The position numbers and the translations under genes were made by a program. A stretch of DNA of 64,000 bases, taken from Bacillota bacterium. Lineage in GTDB: Bacteria > Bacillota > Bacilli > Paenibacillales > NBRC-103111. Shown here in pieces: positions 34,964 to 44,712 of the stretch (within the stretch, counting starts at the first letter, position 1; each line of letters starts with the position of its first letter). Under the pieces are notes generated by a model, which was not told the origin of the DNA, ran no database searches, and saw only the letters and a list, made by a program, of their open reading frames with translations. The stretch covers positions 1-64,000 of the forward strand of contig JAEWIS010000035.1 in NCBI GenBank assembly GCA_023386955.1. Direction: 5' to 3'.

Positions 34964-35962
34964 ATGCCGCATATTATGGCGGAGGAATTAACGAAGATTT
35001 ACCGGGTGCCTGTCCGCAAGGGAGGCTTGAGGTCAGCCTTTGCCAGCCTGTTAAAGCCCGAATTTATGGAGGTAAAGGCGGTGGACGGCATCAGCTTTTC
35101 CATCCGGCAGGGAGAGATGCTGGGGGTCATCGGCCCCAACGGCGCAGGCAAAACCACAACGCTGAAGCTGCTCTCCGGCTTGCTCTGTCCCACAAGCGGC
35201 AGGGTGGAGGCGGCAGGTTATGTCCCTTGGAAGCGGGAAAAACGCTATCTGCAGAGGATCAGCCTGCTTATGGGAAACCGCAGTCAGATGCAATGGAACA
35301 ACACCGTGTTCGATTGTATGACCATCTTCCGGGATATCTACCAGGTTCCGGAGGCAGCCTTCAAAACCCGGCTTACGGAGCTGGCCTTCATGCTGGATGT
35401 GGATAAGCTGATGCCCAAACGGGTGCGGGACCTGTCGTTGGGGGAACGCTCCAAGTGCGAGCTGATCCTGGCTCTTTTGCACCGCCCGGAAATCCTGTAC
35501 CTGGATGAGCCGACACTGGGGATGGATGTGACCATGCAGATGCGGCTGCGGGAATATATCGGGGAATATAACCGGAGGTATGGGGCAACGGTGATTCTGA
35601 CCAGCCACTATATGGCGGATATCACCTCCTTATGTCCCCGGGTCATGCTGATCACCGGAGGAAGGCTTTCCTTCGACGGTCCGTTGTCGGGATTGTCGGA
35701 GCAGCTTATGCCTTACAAAATGATCCGGCTGGCCTTGGCGGAGAACGGGGAGCTGACCCAGGAGCTGCTGGACAGCCGGGGGATTCCTGCGGAGCTGACC
35801 GAAAGCAAAAGCGGCGCCTATTCGCTGCGGGTGCGCAAGGAGAATGCGGTGCAAGCCAGCGCGATGCTGATGCAGACAGCCGATTTGGCGGAGTTCAGCA
35901 TCACCGATCCGCCGGTGGAAGCGGTCATCGACAAGCTGTTTTCTGGGGAGGTGGCCCGATGA
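34964..35962 (+). CDS. ABC-2 exporter ATP-binding subunit
   Basis: This 332-residue ATPase has Walker A GPNGAGKT (57-64), signature LSLGERSK, Walker B ILYLDEPTLGMDV and switch His in ILTSHYMAD. The long N-terminal part before Walker A and the C-terminal about 90-residue tail (MIRLALAENGEL on) mark the DrrA/NatA-like export group. The next two genes encode its membrane partners; the stop overlaps the first as ATGA. TGGAGGTGG precedes the ATG. The exported compound is unknown; lipids, peptides or drugs are typical. Likely controlled by the divergent three-HTH regulator. Confidence 0.92.
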   Translation: MPHIMAEELTKIYRVPVRKGGLRSAFASLLKPEFMEVKAVDGISFSIRQGEMLGVIGPNGAGKTTTLKLLSGLLCPTSGRVEAAGYVPWKREKRYLQRISLLMGNRSQMQWNNTVFDCMTIFRDIYQVPEAAFKTRLTELAFMLDVDKLMPKRVRDLSLGERSKCELILALLHRPEILYLDEPTLGMDVTMQMRLREYIGEYNRRYGATVILTSHYMADITSLCPRVMLITGGRLSFDGPLSGLSEQLMPYKMIRLALAENGELTQELLDSRGIPAELTESKSGAYSLRVRKENAVQASAMLMQTADLAEFSITDPPVEAVIDKLFSGEVAR

Positions 35963-36756
35963 ATTGGCGTGGGGGATGGGCAATGATCCGGGCTCAATTA
36001 TTTGGATATCTCTCGGCAAAAGGCTTCTTCTGGACCCTCGCCTTAGGGTGGATGACCGGGCCATTGATTTATCTGTTTGTGTGGATGACAGCCGCGGGAA
36101 ACGGCACCATCGGCACCTATGACCGGAACGGCTTCGCTGTTTATTACCTGTGCGTCATCGTCGTCAATCAGCTGACCTACCCAACCACCCACTGGTCCAC
36201 GGCCCAGATGATCCACAACGGCTCCATCTCAAGTGCGCTGCTGCGTCCGCTGCCTCTTGTCTATGGTGCTATCGGGCAGGAGCTGGCAGTAAAGCTGGTT
36301 TGTGTGCCCTTTGTGCTGGCAGTGGCGTTGGTTTTGGGGGTATGCCTGGGGGTGGACACCGGCATGGGTATTGGCCCGGAGCATATCCCACTGGCTGCAG
36401 GGGCTATGCTGCTGGCTGTGGGAGTCCGCTTTTTGCTGGCGTATTGTCTATCCCTTGTGGCCTTCTGGACCCGCCAATCCGGCGCTTTGCTGAGTGTCAA
36501 CGACACCTTGTTTTATCTCTTGGCCGGGCAGGTGGCGCCGGTGGCGCTTTTTCCCGGTGCGCTGAATCGCTTGGCCTCCGTGCTTCCGTACCGCTACATG
36601 CTCTCCTTCCCGGTGGAGGTGCTGATGGGGAGCTTGTCCGGTCAGGAGCTGGTCCGGGGCTTCGCCATGCAGGGGATCTGGCTGGCCTTATTTACGGGCA
36701 TCTGCCTTTATATCAACAAACAAGGCGTACGCCGCTATTCCGCTGTGGGAGGCTGA
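35959..36756 (+). CDS. ABC-2 exporter permease, first subunit
   Basis: This 265-residue protein has six predicted membrane helices and no signal peptide. It belongs to the ABC-2 permease type that occurs as a pair with the following gene. The ATG at 35959 overlaps the ATPase stop (ATGA). LLRPLPLVYGAIGQEL near residue 95 is the cytoplasmic coupling region typical of this group. The upstream extension of the open frame runs inside the ATPase gene and is not used. Confidence 0.85.
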   Translation: MNWRGGWAMIRAQLFGYLSAKGFFWTLALGWMTGPLIYLFVWMTAAGNGTIGTYDRNGFAVYYLCVIVVNQLTYPTTHWSTAQMIHNGSISSALLRPLPLVYGAIGQELAVKLVCVPFVLAVALVLGVCLGVDTGMGIGPEHIPLAAGAMLLAVGVRFLLAYCLSLVAFWTRQSGALLSVNDTLFYLLAGQVAPVALFPGALNRLASVLPYRYMLSFPVEVLMGSLSGQELVRGFAMQGIWLALFTGICLYINKQGVRRYSAVGG

Positions 36757-36764
36757 GGCAAAAC

Positions 36765-37556
36765 ATGAAAGAGCTGAAACTGGTGGTGACCTTTATCCGG
36801 ATGGCCTTGCAGGAGGAATCGGCGTACCGGCTTAACTTCTTGCTCCATCTGCTCAAGGCGGTGCTGGAGCTGGCGGGCAGCATCGGCGGCATCTGGGTGC
36901 TGTTCCGGAACAATGAAAGCCTGAATGGCTGGACCATGCCGGAAACACTGGCTGTACTGGGTGTATACCTGCTGGTGCAATCGGTGAAAAATCTGGTGAT
37001 TGGCCCGAGTATGAACCTGCTTGGGGGGATGGACGGCGAAATCGAACAGGGAACCTTCGATTATACCCTTCTGCGCCCGGTTTCCAAGCAATTTTATGTC
37101 AGTCTGCGAAAATGGTCCCCGTGGTCCGTTTTTCACATGGCTGTCAGTGTGGGGGTTATCATCCTGGCTTTGGCCAGTATGGATAAAGCTGTATCGTGGG
37201 GGGCCCTGGTGGTCTTTGCCGCTGCTCTTGCCGTCGCCATCGGCATTCTCTATTCCCTGATGCTGTTTCTCAGCTCCATGGCTTTTTGGTACAGGGGGAC
37301 CTATCTGCTCTGGATCATGGAGGATCTGATGCAGGCGGGACGTTACCCAATGGGGATGTATCCCCGGTTTGTCCGGCTGGCGCTAACCTGGGTGTTCCCG
37401 TTGGGCTTCATTGTATCTGTGCCGTCGCAGGCGCTTGTGCAGGAGCCTCCCCTGGCGGCGCTTCTGGCAGGAGCAGGGATTATGGCTGTTCTGTTTATTG
37501 GAGCCTCCGTATTCTTCACGGCCAGCCTCCGCAAATACACCAGCGCCTCCAGTTAA
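36765..37556 (+). CDS. ABC-2 exporter permease, second subunit (PF06182-like)
   Basis: This 263-residue protein has six predicted helices with the N-terminal pattern LVVTFIRMALQEESAYRLNF and the loop EIEQGTFDYTLLRPVSKQFY, as in ABC2_membrane_6 permeases. The same LLRP motif appears in the first permease, so the two are paralogues forming a heterodimeric channel. It starts 8 bases after the first permease. Last gene of the three-gene exporter. Confidence 0.87.
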   Translation: MKELKLVVTFIRMALQEESAYRLNFLLHLLKAVLELAGSIGGIWVLFRNNESLNGWTMPETLAVLGVYLLVQSVKNLVIGPSMNLLGGMDGEIEQGTFDYTLLRPVSKQFYVSLRKWSPWSVFHMAVSVGVIILALASMDKAVSWGALVVFAAALAVAIGILYSLMLFLSSMAFWYRGTYLLWIMEDLMQAGRYPMGMYPRFVRLALTWVFPLGFIVSVPSQALVQEPPLAALLAGAGIMAVLFIGASVFFTASLRKYTSASS

Positions 37557-37663
37557 GAAAAATATATTTTCATTCTCCCTGTCCAGGAGTATAATGGCAA
37601 AAACCAGTGTGTCTGGAAACTCTGGCGGGTTTTCAGTCACACCATATAGGGAGAGAGACAAAC

Positions 37664-38623
37664 ATGCTGCAATTCGGGGAAAATGGAGCTTTTACCATTG
37701 TGCAATTTACGGATATCCACTGGAAAAACGGTGAGCCGGGGGACGAGCAGTCCTACGCTCTTATGAAGCGGGTAATCGAGGTGGAGAAGCCGGATCTGGT
37801 GGTGTTTACCGGCGATGTCATCCACAGCGAGGCCTGCCACGATCCCTTCGCCTCCTACCGGAAGGCCGTTAAGGCGGCAACGGAGTCGGGTGTGAAGTGG
37901 GCTGCTGTGTTCGGCAACCACGATGCCGATGCCCATGACGTGTCCAAGGAGCAGCTGATTGCCCTGCAGCAGGAACTGCCGGGGTGTGTGACGGAAGCGG
38001 GACCGCAGTTGGAGGACAGGCTGGGCAACTGCTGTCTGGAAATCCGTTCCGGTGACGGGCAGCGGCCGGCGGCAGCCTTGTACCTGCTGGATTCCGGCGG
38101 GCATACGGATCATCCTGTGGGCGGTTACCAGTGGATCACCCACGGCCAGATCGGCTGGTACAAGGAGCGGGCCGGCCGGCTGCAGCGTGGAAACGGCGGG
38201 GTCCCGGTTCCGGCCTTAGCCTTCTTCCATATCCCCTTGCCGGAGTACAACCAGCTGTGGGATTATCATACCTGCTATGGTGTCAACTACGAGGGGATGG
38301 GCTGTCCCAAGGTGAATTCCGGGTTGTTCACCGCCTTCTTGGACATGGGGGATGTGCGGGGGGTATTCGCCGGGCATGACCATGTCAACGACTTTTGGGG
38401 CGAGCTGCACGGCATCCGGCTGCACTATGGCCGGGCTTCGGGCTGTGGAGAGTATGGCCAGGAAGGGGCCTATGGCAAGGAAGGCATGCTCCGGGGCGCC
38501 CGGGTAATCCGGCTGGATGAGGAGAATCCGGCGGAGTTCGCCACCTGGCTGCGGCTGGAGGATGGTTCGGTGGTGGAGACCCAACCCGTGCATCCGCCGG
38601 AGAAGGTGTGGAAGCGGATTTAG
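37664..38623 (+). CDS. Calcineurin-like metallophosphoesterase
   Basis: This 319-residue protein has the four metal-binding blocks: FTDIHW (Asp17, His19), FTGDVIH (Asp51), FGNHDADA (Asn85, His86) and AGHDHVND near residue 245. No signal peptide is present, so it is probably cytoplasmic. Family members hydrolyse nucleotides, phosphodiesters or phosphoproteins; sequence does not tell which. The ATG at 37664 follows AGGGAGAGA. Repeats and a bidirectional terminator follow. Confidence 0.88.
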   Translation: MLQFGENGAFTIVQFTDIHWKNGEPGDEQSYALMKRVIEVEKPDLVVFTGDVIHSEACHDPFASYRKAVKAATESGVKWAAVFGNHDADAHDVSKEQLIALQQELPGCVTEAGPQLEDRLGNCCLEIRSGDGQRPAAALYLLDSGGHTDHPVGGYQWITHGQIGWYKERAGRLQRGNGGVPVPALAFFHIPLPEYNQLWDYHTCYGVNYEGMGCPKVNSGLFTAFLDMGDVRGVFAGHDHVNDFWGELHGIRLHYGRASGCGEYGQEGAYGKEGMLRGARVIRLDEENPAEFATWLRLEDGSVVETQPVHPPEKVWKRI

Positions 38624-38660
38624 TTTGATGCGGATAGCGGGGCGGGCTCACCGGCGCACC

Positions 38661-38680
38661 CTTCCGCACTTGTGCGGAGG
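38661..38680. repeat. GC-rich hairpin after the phosphoesterase gene
   Basis: CTTCCGCAC directly faces GTGCGGAGG with a two-base loop. No T-run follows, so it is either an inefficient terminator or an RNA 3'-end stabiliser. Confidence 0.5.
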
Positions 38681-38689
38681 GGGCTGGTT

Positions 38690-38984
38690 GGCGGACAGTG
38701 CGCCTATCGGGGAGCGAGCCTAGCGGACAGTGCATCTAGCGGACAGTGCGCCTAACGGGGAGCGAGCCTAGCGGACAGTGTGCCTAGCGGACAGTGCGCC
38801 TAACGGACACAGGTTCCGCTATTTCGCTGAATCATGCCATTCTGGCTGCTGAACGGACAGAGAATCCTTTATTTGGGGAAAAAGATGCGGCTGGAATGTC
38901 CAAAAGCCGAAATAGCGGATTGTGTGTCCGCGAAACGGCCAAAAAGGCGCGAAATGGGAGAATAACGGAACGACGGTCCGTTAC
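38690..38984. repeat. Cluster of GCGGACAGTG units and palindromic repeats
   Basis: CTAGCGGACAGTG-like units occur about five times between 38690 and 38790, alternating with CTAACGGGGAGCGAGC. Then come TAACGGACACAGG-TTCCGCTATTTCGC (38801-38827), a reverse unit around 38905-38935, and AATAACGGAACGACGGTCCG (38961-38980). Cores are shared with the purC-purS gap. No gene is visible in 38624-39000. Confidence 0.8.
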
Positions 38985-39021
38985 ACCCCGGGGGTACGTC
39001 GACGAAGCGCGAAAACAAGGA

Positions 39022-39056
39022 AAAGAGGCTTGCCATCGGGCAAGCCTCTTTCTATT
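39022..39056. terminator. Bidirectional intrinsic terminator
   Basis: AAAGAGGCTTGCC (39022-39034), loop ATCG, then GGCAAGCCTCTTT (39039-39051): a perfect 13-bp stem with A/T runs on both sides. It would end the minus-strand SLH gene transcript, and also any plus-strand read-through. Confidence 0.85.
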
Positions 39057-39100
39057 GCCGCAAGCAACCGCCGCAAGCAACCGCCGCAAGCTACTGCACT
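39056..39100. repeat. 13-bp tandem repeat (CGCCGCAAGCAAC)
   Basis: Three near-identical units of CCGCAAGC(A/T)AC-type sequence lie between the terminator and the end of the SLH gene, followed by TGCCGCATGCTATTGCGG. No function is evident. Confidence 0.65.
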
Positions 39101-39150
39101 ACTGCCGCATGCTATTGCGGTATGCTATGGCTGCATCGTTCACGCATGAG

Positions 39151-42100
39151 CTACTGCTTCTTATAAGCGGCCATTCGCAGCAGCAGGGTAACCGCCTCTG
39201 CCCGGGTGGTGGAATCGGCGGGGGCATACGCGCCGCCTTCCTTTCCTTGGGCAAGGCCCGCTTCCTTCAAGGCCGCTGCCGCGCCCTTGGCCCAGGCAGG
39301 GATTTGCCCGTCATCGGCAAATCCGGAGCCAGCGCTGCTGCCCGCCGCATCAAGGCCCAAAGCGCGTGCCGCCATCACGGCCATCTCGGCCCGGGTCACC
39401 TCCGCCTGGGGACGGAAGGTGCCGTCCTCATAGCCGGAAACAATGCCCAGCCGCTGCGCCTGGCCGATGGGCTTCTTCGCCCATTCCCCGATGGCAGCCT
39501 CATCGGCGAAGGACACTGCCGCAGCGTCCGCATCCGGCAGCTGGAGGGCTTTCACCAGGATGGCGGCAAACTCCGCCCGTGTCACCGCCCGGTCCGGCTG
39601 GAAGCTGCCGTCCGGGTACCCCTCCAGCATGCCGCTGCCTGCCGCTTGTTTAATCACGGCCTCGGCCCAGTGGCCGGATACGTCTGGGAAGGACACGGGG
39701 ATGCCAGGCAACCCGGACTTTTCTTGAATTGCCATAACCGTATACTTGCCAAAACGGTCGGTGGATGCGGTCATTTTATTGCCCTCCACCTTGCTGTCCT
39801 TCAGCTCAACCCAGGCGTTGGCTGCTTCATCGTAATAAAACAGCGCTGTTTTGCGCCCTGCCGGTATTTTGGCCGGATCGAACTGAACGGTCAGCGCAAA
39901 GGGCTTCGTTAACGCAGAGGAACCCTGCTTCAACACTTCATACACCCCGCCGCCCAAAGCCGAACCGGCGGGAAGCACGGGGATCATGTCCGCCTTCACC
40001 TGCTCCACCGTTAAGGTGATTTCTCCGGCTGCCGCTTGGGACGGCACGGATACTATAACAAGTCCGTTCAGACTAACCTCTCCGGCTTGCCCGGCAGCAA
40101 GGGTTTTCGTGGAGGAGCTGCCGGTTTGGACCGGCTGGCCGCCGCCCATTGCCGGACCCGACCCCGGGGAGCCGGTATTATCCTCATTCGGTTCCTCAAT
40201 CACCCCTGCTTGCACCTTTATGGGGTGGCTGGCCGCTGCCTGCTCCAGAAGACCCGGTGCCGCAAACCGCCCGTCCACCGTGGTGGCCGTAATCACGGCG
40301 TCTCCTGCCGCATGGCCTGTTACATTGCCCTTGGAGTCCACGGATGCAACACTGGGGTTGCTGGAGCTCCATATAACCTCCTTCACCAATGCCGCTTCCG
40401 GCGTCACCTGAGCCTGCAGCCCCACGGCGGAGCCGGCAATCACGGATGCCGGGCCTGTAATGGCCACGGCCTCAGGAGGCGCATAGGAGGAGATGCCTCC
40501 CGTAAGCAGCGGACGCAGCCGCCAATAGACGCTCCACGCGTTGTTGCCTGTGCCGGTGGTATTGCCGTTTCCGGCAATCCGGATGAAGCGTGCCTTCACA
40601 GGCTCGTCGAAGGTAAAGGTCTGCAGCGTATTTTCCGCCGCAGAGGCGCTTCCGGGGTTAAGGGTCAGTGCGTTATAGTAAGTCTGCCCGTCGGTAGTCC
40701 ACTCCACCGGTACGGATTCCGTCCCGCCGCCTGTTACGGTGCCGGAAGGGACGAAGGACCAATTCTGCCCGTCTGCCGAATATTCGATGCGCAGCTTATA
40801 GGTGCGGGGGCTGGTCGCATGCTGGGTGAAGCCCACCTGTACCCCGTGCAGAGTCTGCTCCTTTTCCCCCAGGTACATTCTGATCCATACGGCTCCGCTG
40901 GCTGCCCATCTTACGGAGGTTGGTCCGGCATAGTCATTGGGGTTCAGCACGTTCACCGCATAGTTCTGATTGCTGGCATCCACCTGCTGGTCGCTGGCCA
41001 GAACAATGGGGGATTTAGGAGTGGAGGCAAAGCTCACCTTGTAAAAATTCTTTACACCGGTGGCATCAGTCAGCGTAATGAGCACGGGTTCGCTGCTGTT
41101 ATGCTGCGGATAGGCAATGTCTACAGCAATTCCCGGCTCCGCAACAGCGGTGATGACCGGCGGCTTGGAATAATCGTAATCCAGCGGCAGGTGATAGCTG
41201 TAGCCTGAAACCTCCGGCGAGAAGCCGGGCAAGGTTTGGCCCTCCACCTGCAAATCCCTTAGCTTGGGCTTGTAGGAACTGGACCGGTCGATGATGGGAG
41301 GAACAGTATTTTCCTTAATGACAGCCGCAGCCTCTGCACCGTGGCTGTTAACCAATTGCTGAACGTACAGGCTCTCCGGCAACCGGTCTCCTTGGGGAGA
41401 CAGCTTTTTATTGATCCCGTACTCATAAGCCTCAAAGTTGGGGACCATACCGCCGTTCATTTTGGCCGCTGTCATATTCTCGGATGTGCCCTTGTCCGTC
41501 TTCTGGCGTCCGGTTTCCGGATTGGTGGCGGAGCCCAGGCGGTTGGTCGCGCTGTCGAACCATTGGCCCATGATATAGTTCGGTGTAAGCTGGGGCTGTG
41601 TCACCATAAAAGGCCCGGTGGAATTGTAGATCAGATAGTTGACGCCCGCCCAGCCGTGGGAGGTGCCCATGTTCCACCGGTTCTGGAGATAAAACCGTGC
41701 GGTGGTGCTGTCGTACAATCCCCCGGAGGACCAGCGGAAGTGGGGCTCCGAGGCATTGGAGGTATATTCGCTGCTGCTGTCATAGAACACATTGGGACCG
41801 GAGGTATAAGAGTCCACAATAAAGGCATGGCGCATATACCGGGCATGTACCCGTTGGGTAAACATGAATTGGGATTTTCTGTAATATATGGAGTATCTGC
41901 GCTCTCCGGCATCCATCAGGCTGACCGGGTCCAGCACATAACCATCCTGAACCGTAATATTGCGGGAGCTGCCGTCGGTGACAAAGGCGCTGTCGATCTG
42001 ATAGGTGACGAAATTCCGCATCCACCCGTCGCGCACATTCACCATAGCCACGAAGACCTGGGCATGGTTCTCATCGTTATAGGACAGGTAATGGGAGCCG

Positions 42101-44532
42101 TATTTCTGCAGGGCGGGTTTGCTGTCCGTATTGTAGAAGTGGGAGATACCCTGGATATTCTCCACACCCACATGATTGATCCGGTTGTCCTCCGGTGATT
42201 TGGCAAGAGTGGAAACGCCCCAGCGCCGGTCCAGATTATCCGAGAGGGGTTCGGCGAAGGTGATGGTTCCTGTTGCCGCATCAATGGCAAGAATTGTCCG
42301 TTCGGCGGAGAAAGGAATTCCGGCAAAGCCGCTTTCCAGCGTGCCGTTGGTCAGCCAGCTGCTGGCGCCATCGATTTTGTCCATGTACATGGCCTTCACC
42401 CAGTTGGTGTTGACGGCCTTTCTTACGGAAACTACATCCCCCACGGAGAAGTCGTCTGTACGTGCAACATGAACGGAATTTTGCCCGGCTCCTACGTACT
42501 GGTCCGTAATTTCCACCGTCACATTGGCGGGAGTGGAGGCTTTGGGTCCCGTAATGTAAATCATGGTACCCTTCATGGACTTGTCATACGGACTGCCCCC
42601 GGTTGCGGAATGGTTGGCCGGCGGTGTATAGGACGGGCTAAGGGTCCACGTGGCAATAAGCTTGGTGGTATCCGGCTCTTCCTCCTCATTGGCGATTTGC
42701 TGGTTGTAGGGGTTAGCTGCAGAACCGTCGCCTGCAACAGGAGTTGGGGTTCCGGCACCCGCTCCACGCAGCACCACGCCGGAGGCTGCAATGGTCAGAG
42801 GTTTGCTGATGCGGAATACTCCCGGCTCCAGATAAACCGCACCACGGAAGCCATCCTCCTGAATGGGATACATGGAAACATAATCAATGGCATCCTGAAT
42901 GGACTGCCAGGCATCCTGGGTATTGTCCGCAAGCGGCGCTACCTTGGCGCGCACCGGCACGTTGGGGATGGCTGTACCGCCTCCCTTGTAGCCGACATCG
43001 GAATAATCCATGATCCGGTTGCCCTTGTAATCCGGGACATAGGCAATCCTGCCCGCATCATCCAGCTGAAGGGCGGGATAAGCTTCATTTGCCCAGGAAT
43101 CGGGACTCACATTGGCTACATTGGCATTGCCGGAATGAAGCGGATGGGTAACCGACTTGTATAAATCAAACCGGTCAATAGCCGTGAAGTAAAAGGTGTC
43201 GTAAAGGGCTCCGCCCTGGTTGGTGAGGGTGAAGGAAACCTTGTAGGTGCCGTTGGCCAGAGCAACGGTGTCCGGTACGGTGAGCTCTGTCTGTGTGTCT
43301 GCGTTCACGGCAGGAAAGCTGTACGCTGCAGCGCCTCCGGGGCCGTAAAGCGTTCCGGTAATGGTGGTGCCCGGCAGAGCTTTCACAATGCGGAAGCTTG
43401 GGAACTTGCCGGAAGAGGCATGGGCATCCACTACAGCCGGACGGCCAACAGTCAGGCTCATTCCCGGATAAGAGGGCTCGATCAAAGCGTAACCGCTGCC
43501 ATAATCATTCATGTAAACATCCGAATACAAGGGTGATGTGACATTCAGCTCAAAGGGCACTATCGTTCCCCCTGTGAATTGAAAGCCCAGTGTAGTGGTC
43601 CCTTGGGGGAGAGTCTCCAGATATCCGGCTGCGAGCACAACCTGCTGGATTCCGCCGGAAGGGGCAGACAGTGAATAATCCTGTCCCATCACCAGGTAAA
43701 CGGCCTCCGCTACGGTGGGGCCTGCCTTTATTCCGGCAAGAGTATCGCCCTGAAGCTGGAGGTTGGCTGTTACTGTGCTGCCGCTGCCCTTTTCATAAGA
43801 GGCGGATACAGGAACAACAGCGGGAGAAGCGGCGGAGTCACCAGCACTCAGCACCGTGAGGCCGGAAGCGCCCAAGGTGCCCGGATTGCCCGGAATTAAC
43901 GTAAAATGGATAAGGACATACCGTGCCGACACCGGAGCCGACAGAGGACCTGTGGAGGTCGCTGTCCAAGCGGAATTACCGGGTGTAAGAGAGGCGCCCC
44001 AGTTGGGATCATCGGGTGTAACAGCTGCCGGAACGGCAACATGCTTGGCCAAGGCCCATGCATTGTTGGACCAATCCAGGACACTGGCGCTTGAGTTGTT
44101 GGTGGCGGGCAGGTTTGTCCAAGCTTCTTCGCTTGTGCTGTACAGCACCTCATAACCCGACATCCGTTTTTGGGCGTTGGAGAAGCTGGTAGGAATGTCA
44201 AAACGGAATTCATTCACAGCTTGAGCAGAACCCAAATCTACGGCTACCCACAATGAAGCGGTATTGCCTGCAGTCGGGAAAATGTTGGCGGCCGAGCCGC
44301 CATACTGCCAATAGCTGCTTCCGTCATGGGAGGCGGCCAGAGGGGCCTTGCGGTTCGTATTTTCCGAGCTGACCTTTACATTCTCCCCTGTTTTCAGCGT
44401 TATAGAGGCCAGAAGATCGGTTCCCGGCGCAGCCGCATGAGCGCGGGAAGACGGGATCAGACCCATTCCCATACCGGATAATAAAGCGGCAACCAACATG
44501 ATAGACAGCGCTTTCGAAAAGAATCGTTTCAA
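39151..44532 (-). CDS. Secreted, SLH-anchored beta-helix protein (pectate lyase-like)
   Basis: A protein of about 1793 residues with a clear signal peptide (MKRFFSKALSIM..SRAHA). Domains in order: discoidin-like carbohydrate-binding (about 40-230), CBM_X2-type Ig domain (240-335), another Ig-like domain (to about 455), right-handed beta-helix region (about 510-1090; AIDYVSMYPIQEDGFRGAVY, GVVLRGAGAG), second discoidin-like domain (about 1185-1345), BIG_2 (about 1360-1435), a beta domain, then three SLH modules (about 1610-1793; FPDVSGHWAEAVIKQ). SLH units bind wall polysaccharide, so the enzyme is displayed on the cell. Pectin or other acidic polysaccharide cleavage is inferred from the fold and from uxaAB nearby. 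The start is TTG at 44532, 8 bases after CAGGAGG. Confidence 0.85.
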   Translation of the reverse strand: MKRFFSKALSIMLVAALLSGMGMGLIPSSRAHAAAPGTDLLASITLKTGENVKVSSENTNRKAPLAASHDGSSYWQYGGSAANIFPTAGNTASLWVAVDLGSAQAVNEFRFDIPTSFSNAQKRMSGYEVLYSTSEEAWTNLPATNNSSASVLDWSNNAWALAKHVAVPAAVTPDDPNWGASLTPGNSAWTATSTGPLSAPVSARYVLIHFTLIPGNPGTLGASGLTVLSAGDSAASPAVVPVSASYEKGSGSTVTANLQLQGDTLAGIKAGPTVAEAVYLVMGQDYSLSAPSGGIQQVVLAAGYLETLPQGTTTLGFQFTGGTIVPFELNVTSPLYSDVYMNDYGSGYALIEPSYPGMSLTVGRPAVVDAHASSGKFPSFRIVKALPGTTITGTLYGPGGAAAYSFPAVNADTQTELTVPDTVALANGTYKVSFTLTNQGGALYDTFYFTAIDRFDLYKSVTHPLHSGNANVANVSPDSWANEAYPALQLDDAGRIAYVPDYKGNRIMDYSDVGYKGGGTAIPNVPVRAKVAPLADNTQDAWQSIQDAIDYVSMYPIQEDGFRGAVYLEPGVFRISKPLTIAASGVVLRGAGAGTPTPVAGDGSAANPYNQQIANEEEEPDTTKLIATWTLSPSYTPPANHSATGGSPYDKSMKGTMIYITGPKASTPANVTVEITDQYVGAGQNSVHVARTDDFSVGDVVSVRKAVNTNWVKAMYMDKIDGASSWLTNGTLESGFAGIPFSAERTILAIDAATGTITFAEPLSDNLDRRWGVSTLAKSPEDNRINHVGVENIQGISHFYNTDSKPALQKYGSHYLSYNDENHAQVFVAMVNVRDGWMRNFVTYQIDSAFVTDGSSRNITVQDGYVLDPVSLMDAGERRYSIYYRKSQFMFTQRVHARYMRHAFIVDSYTSGPNVFYDSSSEYTSNASEPHFRWSSGGLYDSTTARFYLQNRWNMGTSHGWAGVNYLIYNSTGPFMVTQPQLTPNYIMGQWFDSATNRLGSATNPETGRQKTDKGTSENMTAAKMNGGMVPNFEAYEYGINKKLSPQGDRLPESLYVQQLVNSHGAEAAAVIKENTVPPIIDRSSSYKPKLRDLQVEGQTLPGFSPEVSGYSYHLPLDYDYSKPPVITAVAEPGIAVDIAYPQHNSSEPVLITLTDATGVKNFYKVSFASTPKSPIVLASDQQVDASNQNYAVNVLNPNDYAGPTSVRWAASGAVWIRMYLGEKEQTLHGVQVGFTQHATSPRTYKLRIEYSADGQNWSFVPSGTVTGGGTESVPVEWTTDGQTYYNALTLNPGSASAAENTLQTFTFDEPVKARFIRIAGNGNTTGTGNNAWSVYWRLRPLLTGGISSYAPPEAVAITGPASVIAGSAVGLQAQVTPEAALVKEVIWSSSNPSVASVDSKGNVTGHAAGDAVITATTVDGRFAAPGLLEQAAASHPIKVQAGVIEEPNEDNTGSPGSGPAMGGGQPVQTGSSSTKTLAAGQAGEVSLNGLVIVSVPSQAAAGEITLTVEQVKADMIPVLPAGSALGGGVYEVLKQGSSALTKPFALTVQFDPAKIPAGRKTALFYYDEAANAWVELKDSKVEGNKMTASTDRFGKYTVMAIQEKSGLPGIPVSFPDVSGHWAEAVIKQAAGSGMLEGYPDGSFQPDRAVTRAEFAAILVKALQLPDADAAAVSFADEAAIGEWAKKPIGQAQRLGIVSGYEDGTFRPQAEVTRAEMAVMAARALGLDAAGSSAGSGFADDGQIPAWAKGAAAALKEAGLAQGKEGGAYAPADSTTRAEAVTLLLRMAAYKKQ

Positions 44533-44570
44533 GCGTGTAACCTCCTGTTCAGTCATTTGGGCGAGCTTTC

Positions 44571-44582
44571 ATGGTATACCAT
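44571..44582. promoter_or_regulatory. Perfect 12-bp palindrome upstream of the SLH gene
   Basis: ATGGTATACCAT is a perfect palindrome about 40 bases upstream of the SLH start, followed by a further ACCAT. It could be an operator in the 180-base gap between the binding-protein stop and the SLH start. A weak hairpin (GGACCTGA 44666-44673 with TCAGGTCC 44687-44694) in the same gap may partly terminate the upstream transcript. Confidence 0.35.
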
Positions 44583-44712
44583 ACCATAAACCCTATTTCA
44601 TTAATGTCGCCGGATCATGTGAAAATATCGTTCAAATACGATGGTGTTTGGCCGGAAGAGAGGAAGGACCTGAGTCCAGGGATGGATCAGGTCCCGTTCC
44701 AGCCAACGGCGG

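Noticed and set aside
38794..39912. Plus-strand open frame of 372 codons
   Set aside because: It runs through the intergenic repeats and antisense to the SLH domains, has no ribosome binding site and no recognisable family; a shadow of GC-rich coding DNA.
40036..41208. Plus-strand open frame of 390 codons
   Set aside because: Entirely antisense to the 1793-residue SLH protein, whose domains and signal peptide are unambiguous.
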